64,000 bases of DNA from Pollenia angustigena (lineage: Eukaryota > Arthropoda > Insecta > Diptera > Polleniidae). This document shows, piece after piece, positions 22,801 through 34,800 of this stretch; position 1 is the stretch's first letter; every line of letters starts with the position of its first letter. The stretch spans positions 230,949,803-231,013,802 of the forward strand of contig OV884059.1 in NCBI GenBank assembly GCA_930367215.1, in the 5' to 3' direction. The notes under the pieces were generated by a model, which did not search any database, had not been told where the DNA came from, and saw nothing but the letters and a program-made list of their open reading frames with translations. The position numbers and the translations under genes were made by a program.

Positions 22801-25800
22801 TGTTTCAAAGTTTTTTGTTTATTTTTTTCTTATATATTTTTATTATTTGAAATACATTTTTGTGTTTACTTTTAAAATTTTAGCACTTTTTTGAATTGGT
22901 AAAATTTTTGTTTGGTGTTAGATGTGAACAATGTTAACAGACTTCATTACACCGAGAAAAATGCACTGTTTTGTGCGGTTTACACGCTGGTGACGTTATC
23001 GAATCTTATTTCTTTATAAATGAAGCCAGATATAACCTTACGGTCTTAGATGATCGTTAACACATCACAGTCAATGAGTTTTTGTTTGAAAATTTGGATG
23101 TCATTCATATGGGCGAGATATGCTTTCAACAGGATGGTACTACGTGCCATACAGCGCGATTGCAATCATCGATTGATTTCGAAGAAAGAACATTTTAGTT
23201 TGCCTCAAAAGTCGTTTTGATACCACTCCCATAGATGTTGTAGCGATCGTTGTAAAGATCTTTAACCTTTTGGCTTTACATCTTACGGGGAAATCAGGTG
23301 CAGGCAATACCTGGGATTCAGCATAAATCCAAAATTGACAGATCTCGGGAGACATTCACGATCTATTGTGATCGCAGCTTACTAGAAATTCTTTCTGGTT
23401 TCACGGGAGTCAGCAGCCTGCAGTGGTTTAGCGCCGGACTGACCATTGATTTAGGCCTGCGGGATATGATTTTTGTCGTTGAGGAAGATTGTTTTTGTGG
23501 AAGTTTCGTTTTCCGCTGAAAAGATACTTTCGGGGATAACGTGTTGGTTGTGGCTCACTAGAGAGCTAGTTTTTTTACCACTTGTGGGAGAGTTTGGCCT
23601 GAGGCAGACCATTTCTAGGTGCTCTTGCTACTCAACATATGATGCTATCATTTTTTCAAAAGCAGTGGAGGTAAGATAGCTGCAGCTCTTAAACAAGGGG
23701 CGAGTTAACTATATAATCCTGCAGGATTATGCACTGAAATTGCTACATGGGTGTGTTGATTGCACTCAAACTCGGGGGGTGGTTGGTAAGCGCACTGCTT
23801 GTCACCCAGTGGTTAAAATCCAGCATGAATTGGGACCTAGGGCAGGTATCCATTTACTTATTTTCCATAGCTATGCAGCTACGTAAAGCCACTGGGTTAA
23901 TGCTAATAAACCAGCCTTGGAGTTCAACATTGCTCGTGTTATTTGTGACATACGACCAGCAATGCTCGAAAAAGGTACCCAAAATTGGTAGTTTGAAATG
24001 CGCTTCATCAAAAAAAAGTCGCAGTGCCCATTTGCAAGAAATTTAAAAATTTTTTTTTTTAATGTTAATGTCATGTATTTTTCAAATAAAAAAAACTTCT
24101 TTGATAGCCATTTTTGTGTTAATTTCTCTAACTTCAAGTTCTTTTGGACTTAAAAAACAGCCAAAGTTTTAAAAGGTTGTTTAAAAAGGTAGTTATTAAC
24201 CTTAAACTAAAAATAAAATTGTTCTAAAATAACAACTCTTAAGAAAATATTTGAACGTTACAAATTCAAATATAACTATTTTTCATTCCACATTACAAAT
24301 CTACAATAAAACTAACACAGATAAGAATTATTATTTATTGGAATTGCAAAAATGTCTAAAGCGTAGTTTATTGTTAGAAAGAAATAGTTTTGAAATGATT
24401 CACAATTGTCACCTGACAATTTTCAAAAAAGTTTTCAAATGTGGTAATAAGTTTTTTTCTTTCTAATTTTTATAGAAGGCGGCTTTTTATTTTTGTAGTT
24501 TAAATTTGCTAAACATTTTTTATGAGATTATAAAAAAAATCAGATAAATTTGGCTTAATTTTTTCATACAAAATAAAATTTATCAGCGAACACACACACA
24601 TTTATTTCGTTAATGGCAGTTTGTGAGCCAAGCCTTTTCCTTAATCTAGTAATAAAACAAAACATCATTTCAATTTTATTTAGTTACTTTTTTTTTGTTT
24701 TAAGTTAAATTTTTTATATTGTAGTACCCGCATTTTACTTAATTTTTGTTATAGAAAACAAATCTGTTTTTGCGTTCTGGTCAAGTGAATTTCAAAATCA
24801 ACGAAGCGTTGTGCTTTTTTTTTTGCAGAAAACAAAACAACAAAAAAGTTTTTATAAACACTTTTTGTAAAAGAAAATTTATATTTTTTTGGGAGAAATT
24901 TTTGCTTTTAGTTTAATGCTGTATAAATTTTTTGTATCATAAAAAAATTAGTTTAAGTTTAAAAATTTAAATAAATTATTCAAAACTTTGATTTGTTAAA
25001 AAAGTAAAAAGCTTCCTTCTAAAAAAAAAACTAAAAATTACTTTAACAAAGAAAGTATTATTTCACATATACAGAGTAAATTTTGGTTTTATAAAAAAAC
25101 GCTTTTTCCATGTATTTTTTATTTACTCCTTTAGGGCTTCTACAAGATCCATCCAATTATTTTCAATTAATTGGTGCAGTAAAGGATTGACAACCCTAAA
25201 AAGATTCATTTATTTTGATTTCTTTCCGTGCCTTGTTAAGTTTTCCTCTTTCCATTAGTGCCAATTCACACGTTGCAAGTCTTATTGATCAGCTTGCTAC
25301 CTTATAGGCGAGAGAGAGTGAGAGAGAAACGTTTCTTTTCCTCTCGTTACTCTCGTTATAAAGTAGCAAGCTGATCAATAAGACTTGCAACGTGTGAATT
25401 GGGACTTAGAGTTGTTCGTCGCCATGTTGTTTGTGGTCGTCCACGTTGTCTACAGTCCTTTGAATTTCACTCCCATGCTACTCTTCACAAACGTTGGATT
25501 GGTTTGCGAAGGCTCTCATTTAAGTTATAATTAGAGCTAGCAGTACCTGCTGTGTAGCAAAAGCACCTCAGAATCATGTGTCCCTCAGGCGAAACTCTAC
25601 CACAAGTGCGTAAAACGAGCCCTTGAGTGGGATTTTCGAGATATCCCTTTCACAACCACGTGATCCTTGAAAATATATTTCCACCGGTTTTCTGGTCAGC
25701 CGTGATCGCAAGAGATCGTGAAGATCTTCTAAGATCTGTCAATTTAAAATTTTTGCCGAGTCCCAGGTATTGACTGCACATGACTTCCCAGGAGGATGTA

Positions 25801-28800
25801 ACTCTTAAAAATCAAATATCCTTAAGATGATCCCTACAATCTTCAGAGGGGACGTAGCCCCATAGGATATGGAGGGCTCAGAGCTGAAGCGAACCAAGTC
25901 AAAAATGAAAATTCGATAATATTTTGAGTTTGAGTAAGTGAATTTCCATTAATTTCTGGATCCATTGACATGGGTTTATTACCGTTACCTTTGGGACGAA
26001 AAACTTTTTGATTTAGTCCGTTACAGAACTCGATAGAGTTAAACTTTGCGAAGAATTTCACACCAGTTTTGAAATACATATGTGCGCTTTATTTTATGAC
26101 GTGGTTCGGTTCAGCTTTGAACCCTCCATATAATAGAGAGGTGTCAAAACTCATAACTTTGAAAGCCAACTGATAGGCCAATTTCTCTAAATCGATTCGA
26201 TATCTAATAGGAAACAAGTTGTTCACCTGTGTTTGGATCAGTGTTCGAAAATAAACAGTACATTATTTAACGTTCGGCTCACACACCCAGGAACGATATC
26301 TATTTTTTTAGTGATTTAGTGACATACACAACCCTTAATACCGTTCGTAACTATTTTCAAGAAAGAACCGAACATTCTATATTGTTCGGTTCTTCGTTAA
26401 AAAAAAGAACAATTGTAGTGATACTGTAGACAAACATTATGTTTTAATGTTCTATAATGTTTTTTTTCGTGTGTGTATTTTGTTTTTGTAAAAAATGTTT
26501 CGTTTTTTTTTTACCAGCCAAAAGGGACGAACATTAATGAGCCGAACCGAACACATCGAAGTTTGTGGATTTTGAAAAAAAAAACCGAACGGATTTAAAT
26601 GTTCTCATCTTTTGTTGAGATTGATAAAAACAGTATTATTTTTGTGTTCGAAAGATGACTAACAGGGAAACGTTATTTTTTTTTAATGATTTTCTACACA
26701 AACACTATTAGCGTTTGTGTTTTCCACAAATCTACCGAACCGAACATTAAGAAACGATATTTAGTGTTTATTTTCGAACACTGGTTTGGATCTTATATTG
26801 TCGAGATTGTCATGTTTTACTGCCTGTTCATTTATTTTCGAATGATGACTTCGCTTAACTTACGTTTAAAACGAAAAAAAAAAATTATAAAATATTGTTT
26901 TCGTTTTACATGTAAGTTTAGCGAACAAAGTCTTCGTTAGAAATCGATGAAAAGGCATTACTTCCGTATAGTAGCGATGATTTTATACAAACTTTAAAAA
27001 TCTGTATTTTCGTTTAGAGAGAGAAATTTGCAGTGATCGCCATATACATAAGTATGTTTTAATCCATCGAATACGAATCGGACTTTACTAATAATATTGT
27101 TTATCACATTCCACATTCGCTACGGGGCACAGAGGGATTTTGGTTGCAAAAAGCCATTTTCTCTAACAAAATGTTTGTACTAAATATAAAAAATAATTAT
27201 GAGTGGCACCTTAAAAAAAGAAGGATACAATTTGAAAGAGACTTTCACTGTGAATAAGACTTAACTGTGTATGATTGAGACTACACACAGAAAAAAATAC
27301 CCATGTAAAATTAACATGGAAAAATGTTGATTGAGAATCATGTTAAATTTCAGCAAAAGTATGCCCTTTACTGAAATTTATCATTATTTTATATTAATTT
27401 TAAATGAAAAATATTAAAATAACCTTAAATTACGTTTATTTAATATTATTCACTGTTAAAAAAAAAAAAAAAAAAAATATTAAAATATAAATAAATCTGG
27501 ATTCAATATTGAACCCATAAAAACCTGTTTTATATTAAAATCAAAAGTGTAGATTGTTAAATTAACATGCATACATACTTAAGTATGTACATTTTTTATT
27601 TTCATTTTTAAAATATTTTAAAAAAAGAAGACAATTCCCGTATTCTTTTAATTAAAATTGTTTAATTAAATAGTACATCAAGTTTTCCAAGTAGAATGAT
27701 GACCATATCGGGCGATTCTGCTGATGCTTCTGTTAACAAAGGAGAATACAAAATAAGTGAAACATGTGTTACAGGGTAAGTGTTTTGAATTATTCTTACA
27801 TAAATGCAAATGTTGTCTCTGAAGCTTCTTCACACTGTTAAAATACACTCAAACCCATTTGATTCTACATGAAATTCACGTTGTTTCAACTTGAAATAAC
27901 TTTCATTCAACGTGATTCCGATTGTTATTTCAATATAAATTACATTTTGCTCTAACTTTACTGCAATGTTAAATTAACATGAATTATAGTTATTTTAAAA
28001 GAAAAAATGTTGTTCGCAGTTATTGTAAAATCAGGTTGAATTAACATGAAAAACGTATGAATCAAAATCACCACCGAAAAATGTTATCTCAACCTTGTTT
28101 TCAACGTTTTTAACTTGATTTTTTTCTGTGTGTACAATTCTTTAAAGTTTGACAGAAAAGACACAAGTCAGAAACTGCAGTTTTTCGTTAACACCAAACA
28201 AAATATGCATTTTTCTGACTTATTGCCTAAAGAGAAAATTATCACGATTGGAAGCAATTACACTAGATTTAAGTTATTGATACCAAAAGAAAGAGAGAGA
28301 GAGAGAGAGAGAGGAAGATAGAGAAAAACAATTGTATTAAATTCATTAAAAAAACTCAAAATGCATTTTTTGACTTAATAACTTTTTTCGTTATATCAAA
28401 GAATTATTTTAGTATTTTCTAACAGAACCTTTTGCTCATTATACAATTCCATAAAATAAATGAATATTTATTAGTTGTTTTTAATTTATTAAATTATTTA
28501 CTTTTTAAAATAAATAAGGAAAAATATAAATAAATCCAGAAAACAGTTAAGTTTTGTGCTTTTAAATTTGTCTGAAAGAAATTTGTACTCAAGTATTTGT
28601 GAGGTTTTGCACGCTACTGTAAAACGCAAGGCAGACGGTGTACTACGTTTTAAAATTAGTTTGTAACAAAAAATATTATTCGCAAATCACTCTAAAAGGA
28701 AATTTTTTTTAAATACTAGATAAAAAAAAACAAATAAGGAGATGATCAAGAGATATTTGCAGTGATCCATAATGGTTTGTTGCAATATAAATTTATATGC

Positions 28801-31800
28801 AAAAACTATTTGTTTGCAGGTTTTATTTTCTGAAAATAGAAACGTACTTTGCGTTATAGAGTATTAATCAAATTCGTTGAAAGCACTAAAATTTTGGTTT
28901 TTGTTTTTTAATTTTTCGCTTTTAGTAATTGTTTAAACGTGACAAAATGCCATGAATTTTATTTGTTTATTACAATACGGTAATAATTATTTCTGACTGA
29001 TAATTTATAACAAATATGTATGTACAAATACATAAATACATACATATCAACATTATAATAAATATTAAGCAAAATTAAAAACAAAGAAAATAAATTATTT
29101 AAGTTTTTATTTTAACAAATTAGGTAACACGCAAATTTAAAAGAATTTTGAATTTGTTGTAAACGCAGAAATTATATGAGAAAAACGTTTGGAAAATGTA
29201 AGAAAAAAATTATGAAAATAGAAATATTGTTATATTTCAAACAAATTTTTAAATGTTTCAAAATACAGTGGAACTTTAAGTTAGGGAATCTGAAGAGGAT
29301 CGAAAAATACTTCGTTATAGCCATTGATTCGTTGTACATATGCATGTATCAGAGAGCAGATTGAATAAATTCACTTTTGCTGCCTCTTTATACATTTATT
29401 GCCTTTAAACGACAACAATAAATATATGCATTGCTTCCATGTCCACCGCCCTGCTGTTTTAAGCAACCAACGCCTTTCATGGTATGAGTTGTTAATTTGG
29501 GCACCGTAATATTACGTTTGGTTCATCCCACAGCGCCAGTTCTGCTTACCAAAAGTGGCCAACTTGGCACATTACATCACAACCACTACCTTCATACCAA
29601 AAAAGGTGAGGTTCTTACCCATTTAAAGCTTGAGAATAGGTTAATAAGATTATTTTTTGAATCTCTTTTTCTGAGTTCATAGTGCGTCAAGCAATGAAAT
29701 AACATGATGCCACATAAAAGCACAAGAAAACATTTTCACCATTCGTTCAGTATTCGTTGCCATCTGTGTGTATAGCAGCTTGCAAACAAACAGATGTTAT
29801 ATTAAAAAAAAAAAAGTTATGAAGAGCGAATAAATTTTTGAAAAAATAGATACTTCTGTAATTTCCACAAGAAAATTAAAGATCTCCCTCATGAACTTGA
29901 GGAATTAAAAAAGTTTTGCATTTCCTCAATCATGAGGACTGAGCAAACAAACATTTCGGTACTCTGCTTTTTTTATCACTGTGCAACAAAAAAAAACCAG
30001 CAATCGTGCAATGTATGTAAAACGGATTTTCGAAATTCCGGGCCTTGAAATTTTTGAATTTTTCGAAAACCCGTTTTACATACATTGCTCGATTTTTTGG
30101 TCTTAGAATACCCCTAGTGAAATTTGATGCAAAAAATATTCGTAGAACATTTTAACCCTTTAAAGTGCCATTTTAGTATATTTTTGTGCGGAAGTTAAAA
30201 AATGACACCTTAAAATTAGTGTTAGAGGGTTACTATATTCTAAGAAAAGAATCGCCATACAATTTTACTGAAGACATCTAAAATAGTCTTTTAGCTCAGA
30301 AGTACATTTAGTATAGTTTTTTGACTTGTACCAAACGCCTTTTTAAGAAATTCAAAAATTTCAATGCCCGAAATTTCGAAGATCCGTTTTAAATACATCA
30401 CACGAACTTTTAGTCTTAGAATACCCCTAGTGAAATGTGACGCAGAAAATATTCGTAAAACATTTTAACCCTTAAAAGTGCCGTTTTAGTATACTTTTGT
30501 GTAAGAGTTAGGAAAAAGGACAAAAATGACCCCTTAAAATAAGAGTTATATAGTTAATAAATTCGAAGAAAAGAATCGCCATACGATTCTACTGCAGACA
30601 TCTGAAATAATTTTTTAGCTCGTGCAATGACCCGAATTTTGTTGCACTGTGTATTCAATTGTACAAATGTGAAAAGGGGAAAAAACTTACGGATAATTTT
30701 TATTCATAATTTAATCGTACAAATTAAAATCGCTGGATATTTAAGTATAATTTAAAAAAGTTCAGGAAAAATTAATTTTGTATATAAAAAAACTTAAAGA
30801 TAAACAATATTTAAATACGATGTTGAAAACAGGCCCCAAATATACTACAAAAATCTACTTATAAACATTTTTTCTAAGCAAATGTTTTTTTTCAGCAATT
30901 TTTTCTTATTCCTATTAAAATAAATTTTCCTTTCGTTATTGTGTTTAATTAAATTTAAATAGTTGTTGTTTTTTCTTTGTCCTTAACTCTGACTATTTAA
31001 AACAATTACAATCTTTAGAAATTTACAGCCTCTGGGAATAAGATCGCATGTCTTTAAACAATAGCTTGGAAGACAACCAACAACGGCAGCGGGAGCAGCA
31101 GCCAAAGTATCGACTAAACACTTCCTTCTAAGCCATCCTCAAATCGATATAAGACAAAGAATATTCCAAAGAATCATTTATACAAAGATTTCTTTTACCC
31201 CTACTTACGAATAAGAATAAGAAAAAGCAGAGAACAAAGTCAGGCAATGACTTAAATCAATCGGTAACTTAAAATCTTAATGGTTTACAGGAAGAAAAAT
31301 AAAAAAAAAAACATTTTTTTTATTGAAACCAAAGTAAAGAATAAAACCAACATGCATGTTAAACGAAATACGAACTATTCATTAAAAAAAAAGAGTTCAA
31401 TACAGTGTATAGAACCAGAGTTGCCACGACCAAAAAAAAAAAAAAAATTGTAGCCAAAATGTAAAAAAGTAAAGAAAAATTAAAAAATAACCAATTTTTC
31501 CAGTCTACATTTGAATAAAGTTTTCGAAAATGAACCGAACATAATTAAGCGTGCGGTTCACATATCCAAAAACGATTTTTATTTTTTTAGTGTTTGTGTT
31601 TTAGTTCACAACCCTTAATACCGTTCACAACTATTTTCAAGAAAGTAACAAACATTATGTAGTGTTCTGTTTTTCGTTAATTAACAGTATAATTGTAGTG
31701 GTTCTGTGGACAAACATTATATTTTAATGTTCTATAGTGTTTTTCACATTGATAAAGGAACGAGCAAACAAAATATTTTCGCAACGCTTCTCACTTGTAT

Positions 31801-34800
31801 TGTTGTTGTCGCTTGGCAATTTGCCCGGCCACAGCACGAAAAGCCTGTGAGTGTATTATGCACATGTTTTGTTTGCGTAAAATTTGTTTGTTCCCTTTTT
31901 TTTTTTTTTTTTTTTCGTTAAAACACATCCATATTTTTTGGTAAAAAAATTTTTGTTTTCTTTGCCAGCCAAAAAGGCGCTGAGCAAAACTTTAACGAAA
32001 AAACATTAGTTTGTTAAGCCGAACACAACGAAGTTTGTGGTTTTTTACGAACAACAGAACGTAATAAAATTTTCTCATATTTATGTTGAGTTGGTTTATT
32101 ATAGCTTTCTTGTTTAAAGATCGCAAACAGGAACCGATTTTTTATTAGGGTTTTGCTACACAAACTTTATAATCTTTTGTGTTTTCCACATTTCTACCGT
32201 AGAGAACACTAAAGAATAGTACAAATGTTTATTTTTGAACACAGCTTTATAGTATATGTGGGAACTGGTGGCAACGCCCGGATAACCCGGAGTGGCCGCA
32301 CTTTTTAGGAATGCGACACTGCATTTTTAGAACTGACGATTGTAAACTGACGAGAACTAGGGTGTGGCTTTAACGAGCAACAGGTTAGTGTCGACGTGGA
32401 TTGAAGGACAGGTTTTTAGAGTACTTTGGACTATCGAACAGTGAACATTTAAATTTAATCTTAAGCACATTACAATAAACATTTTATTTGAATAAATATT
32501 TTTAATTTAACAATTCATAAAAACAACAGTGTTTTCATTAAAAAACCTACATATATAACTTATATGGTTAAGTTAATAGTCTTTTACAGTTCAACGCTCT
32601 TATTTATAAAAAAAATAGCTGGCCAGGCAAACTTTGTTTTGCCATGTAACTTATTTCTTTCAGATGTTACAGTGTCTACATGCCAAATTTTAAGAAAATC
32701 GATTGATTAGTTAAGAATATATAGGGATGGAAGCATTTACCCATCCTGCTTCACGCCCAAATAATAAAAACTATAGGCTATAGTATTTTCCAGCTGTAAC
32801 ACTATTTGGCTGCGAATTTTCAAGAAGTTAATGGGAGGGGGAGCTTTTATCCTCCTTGCCCTATTTCACATCCTATTCCCTAATTCCTTTCAGATGTTAC
32901 TGTGTCTGCATGAACAATTTTAAGAAAACACCGCTCATTAGTTTAAAAGAGTTAGGGAAGGGGAGCTTTTACCGCTATTGCCCTATTTCACGCCCTAAAT
33001 AATACAAATTTGAGGCTATAGTTCTTTCCAGATGTTACACTATTTTCCTGCAAAATTTCAAGAAAATTGGTCGATTTGTTAAGCAGATATAGGGAGGGGG
33101 AGCTTTTACTCGTCTTGCCCTATTTCACGCCCTATTTCCTATTTTCTTTCAGATGTAACAGTGCCTGCATGCCAAATTTTAAGAAAACAGGTTGATAAGC
33201 TAAGAAGATATTGGGAGGGGGAGGTTATGCCCTATTTCGCGCCCTCTAGCGATACAAAATATACTCTACGACCTATTCTCATACCTAACAAAAACACATA
33301 CAAAATTTCATAAAAAGCAGTTCAGCCGTTTCGAAGGAAATCAAAATGGAGGGCATTTTGTTGATATTTGTATGGGAATATAACGGAAAATCTAAATGCC
33401 ATATCTCCGGAACCTCTGGGCCGATTTCATGCAAAGTTTACATAAACCATCTACAGACTATCCCCAACGTTTTTGTTGAAATCGGTCTACCGTTTTCGCA
33501 GTTAGTGGTGACATCAAAGTGTGCACTTCTTTTTATATATAAAGAAGATAGAAGACAAACAGGTTTTTAAAGGGTTTATTAATCAGCTTCTAGAAAAATA
33601 ATTGTTAGTTCGATGAAAAAATTTGGTGTTGGATGCACCAATATTATAAGCAATATTTAAGGTTAAAAAAAGGGGAGCGGCAAATGCTTGTAAAGGGTGA
33701 TTTTTTAACCATTTGGGTTTCGAAAACTAGAAAAAACAAAAAATTTTCAAAACTGAATTAAATATTTATTTAAGGCGATAAATGGGCTGCAATTTTGTCC
33801 CACTTTTTCCTGTTTTTGGCCCATCAGTGCTGTAATGTTGTCTTCCAGGACGCAATTTACGAAATATATTTCTCAAACAGCACGAATTTTGATAATAAAA
33901 TTCAATGATTTGCAAGCGCTGTTCGTTTTTAAGTGTAGTCATGGTTAAATGTCAAACCTCACTGAGCCTTTTTGGCATTGCCACATGTCACGAATCTTTT
34001 TTGACTCTGAAAAAATTTACACTTAAAATCCAAATAGCAAAAAAATCACCTTTTAATAAAACAAAAAATTGATTTTTTTGTGTTAAAAAAGTAACAAAAA
34101 TGGAAAATGTACATAAGTAAACATTAGATCAAAGTAAACAATTTTGCTTAAATTTTAACAAATGAGTTTTTAAATGACCTCCTTTGACAAACTTCCAACC
34201 CTATCTACTCTTTTGCAGATGACAGCAACCTTTGCCATTCGTACTTATTCGAATGCAGACCAAGCGTATCCGATGTCGGTGCTATGATGCAGAATATGAA
34301 TGATACGCTTGGCCGAGACCTTGACATAGTCTCGGAATGGGGTCGTGCAAATAGGGTCGATTTTAATGCCCGAAGAACCCAATGTTGCGTGCTGACGCAT
34401 AAACGCGCGGCGAATCAAGGTGCCTCATCTGTATATATGGGTGGTATAAGAATTGAGGAATCAGAATCTCTTGATGTTCTGGGCATGAGGATACAATGTG
34501 ATGTCCGATGGACGGAACATATATTTAAGGTGTCGAAAGAAGCATTCAAGTGCCTCGGTTTTCTAAGATTGTGTAAGATATACTTCACTCCATCTGATAT
34601 CCAAACTATTTATACCACCTATATCCGACCGCGTATGGAATACAACTCTCATGTGTGGGCCGGTACTTCAAAGTCTATTTGGAGCTTCTCGACCGCGTGC
34701 AGGAGAGGGCGAAGGTTCTCATTGGTGACAGTGGGGTATCCAATTCTATTGACTCCCTTGAGCACCGTCGCAATGTGGGTTGTATTTGCCTGTTTTATCG

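Noticed and set aside
26686..26940. 84-codon frame, also 35995-36183 and 36462-36821
   Set aside because: They cross hAT MITE ends; the shared peptide FHKSTEPNI is simply the MITE terminus translated, not a gene.
28115..28321. 68-codon frame ending in Arg-Glu repeats
   Set aside because: The end is a (GA)n microsatellite.
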